A DNA stretch of 11,115 bases from Chromatiales bacterium (GTDB lineage: Bacteria; Pseudomonadota; Gammaproteobacteria; CAMYNG01): assembly GCA_026990045.1 (NCBI GenBank), contig JALSIK010000358.1, positions 1 to 11,115 on the forward strand, in the 5' to 3' direction. The notes under the pieces were generated by a model. That model saw only the letters and a program-made list of their open reading frames with translations. It made no database searches and had not been told where the DNA came from. Below, one piece after another: positions 1-9,400 of this stretch. How positions within the stretch are numbered: the first letter of the stretch is position 1; every line of letters begins with the position of its first letter. The position numbers were made by a program, and so were the translations under genes.

Positions 1-400
1 GTTCCTGTTCGTGGTCATGATGCTGGACATCAACCTGGCCCGGCTCAAGGAGGGCTTCATCCGCTACCTGCCGCTGGGCATCGCGGTGGCCGTGGCCATG
101 GCCCTGATGATGGCCCTGGTGGTGGGGCCCGAGCACTTCGGCCTGGACCGGGTGGCGGCGCCCCCGCGCCACGGCCCGGACTACAGCAACACCGAGGAGC
201 TGGGGCGGGTGCTGTACACCGTCTACGTCTATCCGTTCGAGATCGCCTCGGTCATCCTCACCGTGGCCATCGTCGCCGCCATTGCCCTGACCTTGCGCCG
301 GCGGCCGCACACCAAGTACCAGAACCCGGACGAGCAGATCGCGGTGCGGCGCGAGGACCGGGTGCGGCTGGTGGACATGAAACCCGAGCGCCGGAAGTAG
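1..400 (+). CDS. nuoJ: NADH-quinone oxidoreductase subunit J (NuoJ), 3' part
   Basis: Membrane subunit of respiratory complex I, which couples NADH oxidation and quinone reduction to proton translocation. The reading frame is open from base 2 and continues upstream of the window, so the start is missing; the first visible residues (FLFVVMMLDIN) match the interior of NuoJ. One transmembrane segment lies near bases 60-130 and another near bases 230-300. Between them is the NuoJ-typical stretch NTEELGRVLYTVYVYPFE, followed by ASVILTVAIVAAIAL. The C-terminus is basic and charged, ending in a TAG stop. It is followed after 13 bases by nuoK, as in the standard nuo order. Identity is secure from both sequence and position; only the 5' end is unknown. 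Confidence 0.96.
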   Translation, partial: FLFVVMMLDINLARLKEGFIRYLPLGIAVAVAMALMMALVVGPEHFGLDRVAAPPRHGPDYSNTEELGRVLYTVYVYPFEIASVILTVAIVAAIALTLRRRPHTKYQNPDEQIAVRREDRVRLVDMKPERRK

Positions 401-413
401 GGGAGGGCGCGGC

Positions 414-719
414 ATGATTTCGCTGTCACACTATCTGGTCCTGGGCGCCATCCTGTTTTCGCTGTCGGTGGCCGGGATCTTCCTCAACCGCAAGAACATG
501 ATCGTCCTGCTCATGTCCATCGAGCTCATGCTGCTGGCGGTGAACATGAACTTCATCGCCTTCTCGCACTACCTGCAGGACGCGGCCGGCCAGGTGTTCG
601 TGTTCTTCATCCTCACCGTGGCCGCGGCCGAGGCCGCCATCGGCCTGGCCATCCTGGTGGTGCTGTTCCGCAACCGCCGCACCATCAACGTCGGCGACCT
701 GGATACGCTCAAGGGGTAG
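414..719 (+). CDS. nuoK: NADH-quinone oxidoreductase subunit K (NuoK)
   Basis: Small three-helix membrane subunit of complex I, part of the charged path linking quinone chemistry to proton pumping. The 101-residue length is the usual family size. Three hydrophobic segments lie at about residues 4-24, 29-49 and 61-85. The two conserved membrane-embedded glutamates are present as E37 (in MSIELML) and E73 (in VAAAEAAIG), corresponding to E36 and E72 of Escherichia coli NuoK. The start is supported by a purine-rich site GGGAGGG (401-407) six bases upstream of the ATG. It lies between nuoJ and nuoL in a co-directional run and is surely co-transcribed with them. Confidence 0.98.
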   Translation: MISLSHYLVLGAILFSLSVAGIFLNRKNMIVLLMSIELMLLAVNMNFIAFSHYLQDAAGQVFVFFILTVAAAEAAIGLAILVVLFRNRRTINVGDLDTLKG

Positions 720-722
720 CCG

Positions 723-2696
723 ATGTTCGAGAACATGGAGACCGTCTATCTCTGGGTGGTGCTGGCCCCGCTTGTCGGGTCTGTCGTCGCCGGCCTGTTC
801 GGCTGGCTCATCGGCCGCGCCGGCGCGCACTGGGTCACCATCATCGGCGTGGGCGTGTCGTTCTTCCTGTCCCTGGTGGTGTTCAAGCACATCGTCATCG
901 ACGGCGCCCCGGCCTACGACGGCACGGTGTATACCTGGATGGTGGCGGGCGGCCTGCCCATCGAGGTGGGCTTCCTCGTCGACGAGCTCACCGCCATGAT
1001 GATGGTGGTGGTGACCTTCGTCTCGTGGATGGTGCACATCTACACCGTCGGCTACATGCGCGACGACCCGGGCTATACCCGCTTCTTCAGCTACATCTCG
1101 CTGTTCACCTTCTCCATGCTGATGCTGGTGATGGCCAACAACTTCCTCCAGCTCTTCTTCGGCTGGGAGGCGGTGGGCCTGGTGTCCTACCTGCTCATCG
1201 GCTTCTGGTACAAGCGCGAGTCGGCCATCTACGCCAACCTCAAGGCCTTCCTGGTCAACCGCGTGGGCGACTTCGGCTTCCTGCTGGGCATCGCCGCGGT
1301 GCTGTTGTACTTCGGCAGCCTGCGGTACGGCGAGGTCTTCGCCGGCGTGGAAGGGGTGGCGGCGCAGACCCTCTCCATCTGGCCGGGGGTCGAGTGGCCG
1401 GTGATCACGGTGATCTGCATCCTCCTGTTCATCGGCGCCATGGGCAAGTCGGCCCAGATGCCGCTGCACGTGTGGCTGCCCGACTCCATGGAGGGCCCGA
1501 CCCCCATCTCCGCGCTGATCCACGCCGCCACCATGGTCACCGCCGGCATCTTCATGGTGGCGCGCATGTCGCCGCTGTACGAGTACTCGGAGACGGCGCT
1601 CGCCGTGGTCATGGTCATCGGTGCCACCACCGCCCTGTTCATGGGTCTGCTGGGCCTGGTGCAGACCGACATCAAGCGGGTCATCGCCTATTCCACCCTG
1701 TCGCAGCTGGGCTACATGACCGCCGCCCTGGGGGCCTCGGCCTACGCCGCCGGGATCTTCCACCTCATGACCCACGCCTTCTTCAAGGCCCTGCTGTTCC
1801 TCGCGGCCGGGTCGGTGATCATCGCCCTTCACCACGAGCAGGACATGCGCAAAATGGGCGGGCTGCGGCGCTACATGCCCATCACCTGGATCACCTCCCT
1901 GATAGGCACCCTGGCCCTCATCGGGGCGCCCGGTTTCGCCGGTTTCTTCTCCAAGGACAGCATCATCGAGGCCATCGGCCACTCGTCGCTGGGCGTGGCC
2001 GGCTACGCCTATGCCTGCGTGCTCATCGGCGTGTTCGTCACGGCTCTGTACAGCTTCCGGCTGTACTTCCTCACCTTCCACGGCGAACCCCGGATGGACG
2101 AACACACGCGGGACCACGTGCACGAGTCACCGTGGGTGGTGACAGGGCCGCTCATCGCCCTGGCGGTGCCGTCGGTGGGCATCGGCGCGTGGTACGTGGG
2201 GGAGATGGTGTTCGGCGACTTCTTCGGCCGTGCCATCTTCGTCCTGCCCGAGCACGACGTGCTGGGGAAGCTGGCGGCCTCGTTCCACGGCCCCTGGGGC
2301 ATGGTGCAGCATGCCTTCTTCCAGCCCCCGGTGTGGCTGGCGGCGGCAGGGGTGGTGACGGCGTGGTACCTGTACCTGGTGCGCCCGGAGCTGCCGGGCG
2401 CCATCGCCGCCCGCGCCGGGGCCCTGTACCGCTTCATGGTCAACAAGTACGGCTTCGACGATTTCAACGAGGCGGTGTTCGCCGGCGGCGGCCGCGGCCT
2501 GGGCAACCTGCTGTGGCGCATCGGCGACGTGCGTCTCATCGACGGCCTGGCGGTCAACGGCAGCGCGCGGGTGGTGGGCTGGCTGGCGGGGGTGGTGCGC
2601 CACCTGCAGTCGGGTTTTCTCTACCACTATGCCTTCGCCATGATCGTGGGGCTGGTGGCGCTGGTGGGCTGGGCCGTGTTCTGGCCGGTGGAATAA
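723..2696 (+). CDS. nuoL: NADH-quinone oxidoreductase subunit L (NuoL)
   Basis: Largest membrane subunit of complex I, antiporter-like, at the distal end of the membrane arm. At 657 residues it has the full family length, with the C-terminal extension that forms the long lateral helix. Key proton-path residues are visible: E149 in FFGWEAVGLVSY, K242 in GKSAQMPLHVWLPDSMEGPT, H267 in ISALIHAATMVTAG, K355 in HAFFKALLF, and K411-D412 in GFFSKD. The gene starts three bases after the nuoK stop; its ribosome-binding site AAGGGG (711-716) lies inside the last codons of nuoK, which suggests coupled translation. Next comes nuoM after 25 bases. Nothing unusual is seen. Confidence 0.98.
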   Translation: MFENMETVYLWVVLAPLVGSVVAGLFGWLIGRAGAHWVTIIGVGVSFFLSLVVFKHIVIDGAPAYDGTVYTWMVAGGLPIEVGFLVDELTAMMMVVVTFVSWMVHIYTVGYMRDDPGYTRFFSYISLFTFSMLMLVMANNFLQLFFGWEAVGLVSYLLIGFWYKRESAIYANLKAFLVNRVGDFGFLLGIAAVLLYFGSLRYGEVFAGVEGVAAQTLSIWPGVEWPVITVICILLFIGAMGKSAQMPLHVWLPDSMEGPTPISALIHAATMVTAGIFMVARMSPLYEYSETALAVVMVIGATTALFMGLLGLVQTDIKRVIAYSTLSQLGYMTAALGASAYAAGIFHLMTHAFFKALLFLAAGSVIIALHHEQDMRKMGGLRRYMPITWITSLIGTLALIGAPGFAGFFSKDSIIEAIGHSSLGVAGYAYACVLIGVFVTALYSFRLYFLTFHGEPRMDEHTRDHVHESPWVVTGPLIALAVPSVGIGAWYVGEMVFGDFFGRAIFVLPEHDVLGKLAASFHGPWGMVQHAFFQPPVWLAAAGVVTAWYLYLVRPELPGAIAARAGALYRFMVNKYGFDDFNEAVFAGGGRGLGNLLWRIGDVRLIDGLAVNGSARVVGWLAGVVRHLQSGFLYHYAFAMIVGLVALVGWAVFWPVE

Positions 2697-2721
2697 CGAA
2701 GAGAAAAAGGTAACGACCGGA

Positions 2722-4254
2722 ATGTTTGCCGATTGGCCCCTGCTGAGCCTGGTGGTATGGCTGCCCATCCTGGGCGGCCTGGTGGTGCTCGCCAGCGGCA
2801 GCGACAAGTCCGCGGTGGAGGCCAAGGTGGTGGCGCTGCTGTTCGCCATCGTCACCTTCCTGGTTTCCATCCCGCTGTTCACCGAGTTCGAGGTGGGGAC
2901 CGCGGCCATGCAGTTCGTGGAGCGGCGCCCGTGGATCCCGGGCTGGAACATTTATTACCACCTGGGGGTGGATGGCATCTCCATGCCGCTCATCCTGCTC
3001 ACCACCTTCAGCACGGTGCTGGTGATCATCGCCGGCTGGGAGGTGATCCGCTACCGCGCGGCACAGTACATGGCGGCCTTCCTGTTCATGGAGGGCCTGA
3101 TGAACGGGGTGTTCGCGGCCTTGGACGCGGCCCTGTTCTACGTGTTCTGGGAAGCCATGCTCATTCCCATGTTCATCGTCATCGGCATCTGGGGCGGGCC
3201 CAACCGTGTCTATGCCACCATCAAGTTCTTTCTCTACACCTTTCTCGGCTCGGTGTTCATGCTGGTGGCGCTGCTCTACCTGTACTTCCAGACCGGCAGC
3301 TTTTCCATTCTAGACTTCCACGCGGCCAAGATCGGTTACCTGCCCCAGGTCCTGATCTTCCTCGCCTTCCTGGCGGCGTTCGCGGTCAAGATCCCCATGT
3401 GGCCGGTGCACACCTGGCTGCCCGACGCCCACGTGGAGGCCCCCACCGGGGGGTCGGTGATCCTGGCGGCCATCATGCTGAAGATGGGCGGCTACGGCTT
3501 CCTGCGCTTTTCCCTGCCCATCACGCCGGACGCCAGCGCCGCGCTGGACTGGCTGGTGATCCTGCTGTCACTGGTGGCCGTGGTCTACATCGGCTTCGTG
3601 GCCCTGGTGCAGCAGGACATGAAGAAGCTCATCGCCTACTCCTCCATCGCCCACATGGGCTTCGTGACCCTGGGGCTGTTCGTGGTCTACGACATCGTGC
3701 AGTACAACCAGGCCGCCGGGCAGCCGGCGCTGGCCGGGGCGGCCATCGGCGTCGAGGGGGCGGTGGTGCAGATGATCTCCCACGGCTTCATCTCCGGCGC
3801 CCTGTTCCTGTGCGTGGGAGTGCTCTACGACCGCCTGCACTCGCGCCGGATCGCCGACTACGGCGGGGTGGTGAACACCATGCCCATGTTCGCCGCCTTC
3901 ATGGTGCTGTTCGCCATGGCCAACGCGGGCCTGCCGGGCACCTCGGGCTTCGTGGGCGAGTTCATGGTCATCCTGGGCTCGTTCCGGGCCAACTTCTGGT
4001 ACGCCTTCCTTGCCGCGCTGACCCTCATCGTGGGCGCTGCCTATACCCTGTGGATGGTGAAACGGGTCATCTTCGGCGACGTGGCCAGCGACAAGGTGGC
4101 GGCCTTGAAGGACATCGGGGCCCGCGAGTTCCTGTTCCTGGCGCTGCTGGCGGTGGCGGTGCTGGCGCTGGGCGTGTACCCGGCGCCGCTGGTGGAGGTG
4201 CTGGATGCCAGCGTGGCCCAGCTGCTGGAGCAGATGACCCGGAGCAAGCTGTGA
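2722..4254 (+). CDS. nuoM: NADH-quinone oxidoreductase subunit M (NuoM)
   Basis: Second antiporter-like proton-pumping subunit of complex I. At 510 residues it is a normal length and consists of about 14 hydrophobic segments. The functional glutamate E144 is in FYVFWEAMLIPMF and the conserved lysine K223 is in AVKIPMWPVHTWLPD, followed by the HVEAPTGGSVILAAIMLKMGGYG signature with K254. E413 lies in SGFVGEF near the C-terminal half. These correspond to E144, K234, K265 and E407 of the Escherichia coli protein. The upstream ribosome-binding site is weak (an A-rich AAAAAGG run about 11-13 bases before the ATG), so expression may lean on read-through translation from nuoL. Identity is unambiguous. 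Confidence 0.98.
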   Translation: MFADWPLLSLVVWLPILGGLVVLASGSDKSAVEAKVVALLFAIVTFLVSIPLFTEFEVGTAAMQFVERRPWIPGWNIYYHLGVDGISMPLILLTTFSTVLVIIAGWEVIRYRAAQYMAAFLFMEGLMNGVFAALDAALFYVFWEAMLIPMFIVIGIWGGPNRVYATIKFFLYTFLGSVFMLVALLYLYFQTGSFSILDFHAAKIGYLPQVLIFLAFLAAFAVKIPMWPVHTWLPDAHVEAPTGGSVILAAIMLKMGGYGFLRFSLPITPDASAALDWLVILLSLVAVVYIGFVALVQQDMKKLIAYSSIAHMGFVTLGLFVVYDIVQYNQAAGQPALAGAAIGVEGAVVQMISHGFISGALFLCVGVLYDRLHSRRIADYGGVVNTMPMFAAFMVLFAMANAGLPGTSGFVGEFMVILGSFRANFWYAFLAALTLIVGAAYTLWMVKRVIFGDVASDKVAALKDIGAREFLFLALLAVAVLALGVYPAPLVEVLDASVAQLLEQMTRSKL

Positions 4255-4275
4255 GATGGACAGGGGCGTGACGAC

Positions 4276-5715
4276 ATGACTTTCGCGATCCCGGACATGG
4301 CCCCGGCCCTGCCGGAAATGTTCGTGCTGGGCATGGCCTGCCTGGTGCTGCTGGTGGACCTGTTCGTCTCCGACCGCGGCCGCGGGGCCACCTACGTGCT
4401 GAGCCAGGCCACCCTGGTGGGGGCCCTGTTCCTGACCCTGGGCGGCAATCCGGAGCCGGTGGTGACCTTCTCCGGCACCTTCGTGCGCGACCCCCTGGGC
4501 GACGTGCTCAAGGCCTTCATCTACGGCGTGGTGTTCTTCGTCTTTCTCTATTCCCGGGACTACCTGCGCGACCGCGGCATCTACCGCGGCGAGTTCTTCG
4601 TCCTCGGCCTGTTCGGCGTCCTGGGCATGATGATCCTGGTCTCGGCCCACAGCCTGCTCACGGTGTACCTGGGGCTGGAGCTGCTGTCGCTGACGCTGTA
4701 CGCCATGGTGGCCATGCAGCGCGACTCGGCGCTGGCCTCGGAGTCGGCGATGAAGTACTTCGTGCTCGGCGCCCTGGCCTCGGGCATGCTGCTCTACGGC
4801 ATGTCCATGCTCTACGGCGTCACCGGGACCCTGGACATCGCGGAGCTGTCCCGCGCCATCGCCGGGGTGGAGGACCGCGCGGTGGTGAGCTTCGGCCTGG
4901 TGTTTCTCATCATCGGCGTGGCCTTCAAGCTGGGGGCGGTGCCGTTCCACATGTGGGTGCCGGACGTCTACCACGGCGCCGCCACCTCGGTGACGCTGTA
5001 CCTGGGCACGGCGCCCAAGATCGCCGCCTTCGGGATGCTCATGCGCCTGCTGGTGGACGCGCTGGGTCCCGTTCAGGGGGACTGGGGCCCCATCCTGGTG
5101 ATCCTGGCCGTGCTGTCCATGGCCGTGGGCAACGTGGTGGCCATCGCCCAGGCCAACCTCAAGCGCATGCTGGCCTATTCCGCCATTTCCCACGTGGGGT
5201 ACCTGCTGCTGGGCGTGCTCACCGGCACGGCCGACGGCTACTCCGCCTCCCTGTTCTATGTCCTGGTCTACGCCGTCATGGGACTGGCGGCCTTCGGCAT
5301 GATTCTGCTCCTGGCCCGGGCCGGGTTCGAGGCCGACCGCCTCGAGGATTTCAAGGGGCTCAACGAGCGCAGCCCCTGGTTCGCCTTCATGATGCTGGTG
5401 GTCATGTTCTCCATGGCCGGGGTGCCGCCGTTCCTGGGGTTCTGGGCCAAGCTCTACGTGCTGCTGGAGGCGGTGCGGGCGGACCTGGTGTGGCTGGCGG
5501 TGGTGGCGGTGGTGTTCTCGGTCATCGGGGCCTTCTACTACCTGCGGGTGGTGAAGCTCATGTACTTCGACCAGCCCGCCGAGCCGGTGCCCCTGCAGGC
5601 GGGGGCCGACATGCGGGTGATGCTCAGCGTCAATGCACTGGTCATCCTCGGGCTGGGGATTTATCCGGGCAGCCTGCTGGCCTTGTGTGGCAACGTGTTT
5701 TCCGGTACCGGCTGA
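4276..5715 (+). CDS. nuoN: NADH-quinone oxidoreductase subunit N (NuoN)
   Basis: Third antiporter-like membrane subunit of complex I and the usual last gene of the nuo operon. The 479-residue product carries the expected features: E135 in YLGLELLSL, K218 in AFKLGAVPFHMWVPDVYHGA, K248 in TAPKIAAFG, and K392 in PPFLGFWAKLYV. The chosen ATG follows AGGGG (4262-4266 region) at a rather long distance, but the N-terminus DMAPALPEMFVLG aligns with where NuoN proteins begin. The C-terminus ends normally with a TGA stop. No obvious hairpin terminator follows, so some transcripts could run into the kinase gene 140 bases downstream. Confidence 0.98.
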   Translation: MTFAIPDMAPALPEMFVLGMACLVLLVDLFVSDRGRGATYVLSQATLVGALFLTLGGNPEPVVTFSGTFVRDPLGDVLKAFIYGVVFFVFLYSRDYLRDRGIYRGEFFVLGLFGVLGMMILVSAHSLLTVYLGLELLSLTLYAMVAMQRDSALASESAMKYFVLGALASGMLLYGMSMLYGVTGTLDIAELSRAIAGVEDRAVVSFGLVFLIIGVAFKLGAVPFHMWVPDVYHGAATSVTLYLGTAPKIAAFGMLMRLLVDALGPVQGDWGPILVILAVLSMAVGNVVAIAQANLKRMLAYSAISHVGYLLLGVLTGTADGYSASLFYVLVYAVMGLAAFGMILLLARAGFEADRLEDFKGLNERSPWFAFMMLVVMFSMAGVPPFLGFWAKLYVLLEAVRADLVWLAVVAVVFSVIGAFYYLRVVKLMYFDQPAEPVPLQAGADMRVMLSVNALVILGLGIYPGSLLALCGNVFSGTG

Positions 5716-5785
5716 TGCAGGCTGAAACGGTGAAGGCATTTCGCAATATATCTATACATGCGGATATTCTGAAATAGCGACAACC

Positions 5786-5813
5786 TTGCCTTCTGGCCCC
5801 CCTGTTTTGTGAT
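5786..5813 (+). promoter_or_regulatory. possible sigma-70 promoter for the two-component genes
   Basis: The 140-base gap between nuoN and the kinase gene is notably less GC-rich than its surroundings. TTGCCT (5786-5791) and TGTGAT (5808-5813), with a 16-base spacer, each match four of six consensus bases and lie about 40 bases before the kinase start. This is a weak prediction from hexamer matching only; the kinase could equally be expressed from nuo read-through. Confidence 0.25.
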
Positions 5814-5855
5814 AGCCTATTTGCAGTCTGCACCTGCTGTAGGCAATCTGCAGAG

Positions 5856-7794
5856 ATGAGACTGCGCCACAAGCTCTTCCTGGCCCTGTCCCTGCTCACC
5901 AGCGTGCCGCTCATCGTGCTGCTGGGGGTGACCATCGAGCGGGCGGAACAGGAGGTCAAGGCCGGTCTCGACAAGGGCCTGCATGTCACCCTGGACAAGA
6001 TGGCGGGCGAGCTGGACGTGCTGCTCAACGACCAGGCGGCCATGGCCCGCGGCCTGTCCCGGGTGCCGGCCCTGCGCCATTTTGCCCGGGTTGCCCGCGG
6101 CCGGGACCCGGCCGACTACCGGGTGGCGGCCGGGCGGCTGGAGCAGTTCTTTCTCAACTACCAGCACGCGGTGCCCAGCATCCAGGCCCTGCGCTTCATC
6201 GAGCCGGGCGGGCGCACCCTGGTCAAGGTCAAGGAAGGCAAGATCATCGAACCCGGGCGGCGGGATCCCGACCTGCCGTGGCTGTTCGTGGCGGACCAGT
6301 CCAACAAGCGGTTCTTCCGCCATGCCATGGCCAACCCCCGCGACGTGACCATGTCCGACTACGAGCTGGGTCAGGTGGCGGTGGATGCGGATTTCTGCCC
6401 GGCCATGGTGCGGTACACGGTCAAGATCCGGGACGAGGTGGACGACCTGCTGGGCCTGCTGGTGGTCAACATGTGGGGTACCCAGGTGGACAAGCGGGTG
6501 CGGGCGGCCCTCGGGGGCTTTCCCGGGGTGCCCTACGTGGTGGAACTCAACGATGCCGATCCCGCCCGCGACGGGATCTTCCTCTACCACCCGGACAACA
6601 GCCGCCGCTTCGCCAACCAGCTGGGCACGGGGCACCGCCTGCCGGGCGAACTGAGCAGCGAGGAATGGCGCTACCTCAAGGCCACGGCCAGCGGGTCCAT
6701 CTTCCAGCCCTCCGGGCACATGCTGTTCTTCCGCCACTTCGTCCCCGACCCCGACAAGCCGGTCCGCTGGGCCCTGGTCATCCGCGCCGAGGCCGACACC
6801 GTCCTGGCGCCCATCAACAGCATGCGGCGCTGGATCTGGTGGCTGCTGGGACTGGTGCTGTTCCTGAGCCTGGCCGTCGCGGTGTGGCTGGCGACGCGGC
6901 TGGCCCGGCCCATGCACGAGCTGGCCGGCATTCTCAAGCGCTACGCCGACGGTGACCACGGCGTGCGGTATGCCGGCGGCCGGCAGGACGAGATCGGCGT
7001 GGCGGGCCGGGCCTTCAACTACCTGGCCGAGGCCCTGGACCGGGCGCGCCGCGAGCGGGACGAGGCCGAGCAGGCGGTGCGCCAGTCGGAACGGCTGGCG
7101 GCGGTGGGGCAGCTCGCCGCGGGGATCGGACACGAGATCAACAACCCGCTCATGAACATCATGTCGCTGGGGGCGCTGGTGGAGAAGGCGGTGGCGGGCA
7201 GGGATCCCCAGGCCCATTCGGACATCCAGCTCCTGCTCAAGGAGGGGCGGCGCTGTGCCCGCATCGTGCAGGGCATTCTCAATTTTGCCCGCGAGTCCAC
7301 GCCCTGTTTCCGCCGTTTCGACCTGGTGGAACTCATCCGGGACACCGCCGGGCTCATGCACCACCGCCTGGAATCGGCCCGGCTGGCGCTGGAGCTGGAC
7401 CTGCCGCAGGCCCTGGAGATGCACGGGGACCCCAACCTCCTGCAGCAGGTGCTGGTGAACGTGCTGCTCAATGCCATCCAGGCCTCCCCGGCCGGCGGCA
7501 CCATCGGGGTCCGCGCGCGGCAGGACGGTGACCATGTGGAAGTGGAGGTGCTGGACCGCGGCAGCGGCATCCACGGCGCCAACCTGTCGCAGGTGCTGGA
7601 CCCGTTCTTCACCACCAAGCCCGAGGGCGACGGGACCGGGCTGGGGCTGTCCGTGAGCTACGGCATCGTCAAGGAGCATGGCGGTGACATCATGCTGGAG
7701 AACCGGCCCCAGGGCGGGGTCCGGGTCTGTATCCGGTTGCCACAGCATCCTCCCGCCGGCGAGGGCGGGGGGGACGAGGGCTGGAGGAAAGTGA

Positions 7795-7805
<11 letters not shown>
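5856..7805 (+). CDS. membrane sensor histidine kinase (periplasmic sensor, HAMP, HisKA, HATPase)
   Basis: Two-component sensor kinase of 649 residues, partner of the adjacent sigma-54 response regulator. In order: transmembrane segment at about residues 7-25; a large periplasmic region at about 27-322, by size and position probably a Cache-type ligand-binding domain; second transmembrane segment at about 326-348; HAMP linker at about 348-400; a coiled-coil-like charged stretch at 393-412; HisKA with the phospho-acceptor H426 in AAGIGHEINNPL; then a HATPase domain with N box (N535, N539), G1 box DRGSGI (567-572), F box DPFFTTK (582-588) and G2 box GTGLGLS (593-599). All catalytic boxes are intact. 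The H box and ATPase resemble the NtrB/DctB/ZraS type that pairs with NtrC-family regulators. The ribosome-binding site is weak. The gene overlaps the regulator by 11 bases. The ligand cannot be read from sequence; a sulfur compound is a guess from the neighbours. Confidence 0.93.
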
Positions 7806-9165
<1,360 letters not shown>

Positions 9166-9168
9166 TCG

Positions 9169-9195
9169 GCAGCCTTGCGCTCGCGGGATGGCTGC
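9169..9195. repeat. inverted repeat just after the response regulator gene
   Basis: GCAGCC (9169-9174) and GGCTGC (9190-9195) form six-base arms around a 15-base loop, starting three bases after the regulator stop. There is no T run after it, so it is at best a weak terminator. It could instead be part of the control region of the following gene. Confidence 0.3.
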
Positions 9196-9200
9196 ATTCT

Positions 9201-9219
9201 GCACCGCCCGGGGCGGCGC
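9201..9219. promoter_or_regulatory. candidate upstream activator dyad before the DsrE-family gene
   Basis: CCGCC, three-base spacer CGG, then GGCGG (9204-9216), flanked by further pairing GC/GC with one mismatch, forms a dyad centred near 9210, about 94 bases upstream of the -24 element at 9304. The left half begins TGCACC (9200-9205), as in the soxY dyad. A second, separate GC dyad (GCCGG, A, CCGGC; 9229-9239) lies close by. In a GC-rich genome such dyads arise easily, so assignment as the enhancer of the NtrC-type regulator is tentative. Confidence 0.25.
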
Positions 9220-9249
9220 CACGCCGGGGCCGGACCGGCGCTCTCAATA

Positions 9250-9262
9250 TAATCTGTTGAAT
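9250..9262 (-). promoter_or_regulatory. IHF-like site between dyad and sigma-54 promoter
   Basis: Read on the minus strand, these 13 bases match the IHF consensus WATCAANNNNTTR at all but one fixed position. They lie in a clearly AT-rich patch (about 9241-9278) inside a very GC-rich region, between the candidate enhancer dyad and the -24/-12 promoter, where IHF bends DNA at many sigma-54 promoters. The placement is what makes it credible. Confidence 0.4.
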
Positions 9263-9302
9263 TACTTCAGGAAAATACCCTGCGCCGGCCGGGGGGGCGA
9301 GG

Positions 9303-9318
9303 CGGAACGATCCTTGCT
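9303..9318 (+). promoter_or_regulatory. sigma-54 (RpoN) -24/-12 promoter for the DsrE-family gene
   Basis: The sequence CGGAACGATCCTTGCT has the essential GG (9304-9305) and GC (9316-9317) separated by exactly ten bases. It matches the consensus TGGCACG-N4-TTGCW at 10 of 12 defined positions, including the full ACG and TTGCT. The predicted transcription start is near 9329, giving a leader of about 72 bases before the ATG at 9401. An RpoN-type activator is encoded immediately upstream. No competing sigma-70 promoter with both elements is seen. Confidence 0.7.
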
Positions 9319-9400
9319 CCCCACGGGGAAGGCGCAGCCCGGCAGCGGGACGGGCGCCGACGACGACACTCATTAGAGTACCAGAAGGAGGAGACGAGCA

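Noticed and set aside
426..2123. Long minus-strand open frame of 565 codons opposite nuoK and nuoL
   Set aside because: Its translation is rich in H, G, Q, E and D with no recognisable domain, typical of the antisense of GC-rich genes; nuoK and nuoL are certain on the other strand.
5702..5711. CCGGTACCGG palindrome at the end of nuoN as a terminator
   Set aside because: It encodes the last residues of NuoN, has no loop or T run, and is short.
3568..5739. Minus-strand open frame of 723 codons opposite nuoM and nuoN
   Set aside because: Low-complexity H/Q/G-rich translation and total overlap with two well-supported genes.
5792..5810. TGGCCCCCCTGTTTTG as a sigma-54 promoter
   Set aside because: The -24 half fits but the -12 GC is absent.
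5810..5825. TGATAGCCTATTTGCA as a sigma-54 promoter for the kinase gene
   Set aside because: The -12 half is good but the nearly invariant GG at -24 is GA.
9189..9203. TGGCTGCATTCTGCA as a sigma-54 promoter
   Set aside because: GG and GC are nine bases apart instead of ten, and the site at 9303-9318 is a better match with exact spacing.
9248..9253. Perfect TATAAT hexamer upstream of the DsrE-family gene
   Set aside because: No -35 element or extended -10 accompanies it; it lies in the AT-rich patch and overlaps the IHF-like site.
9188..9376. Small + strand open frame of 62 codons between the regulator and the DsrE-family gene
   Set aside because: It runs through the dyad, IHF-like site and -24/-12 promoter, has no ribosome-binding site and no recognisable product.
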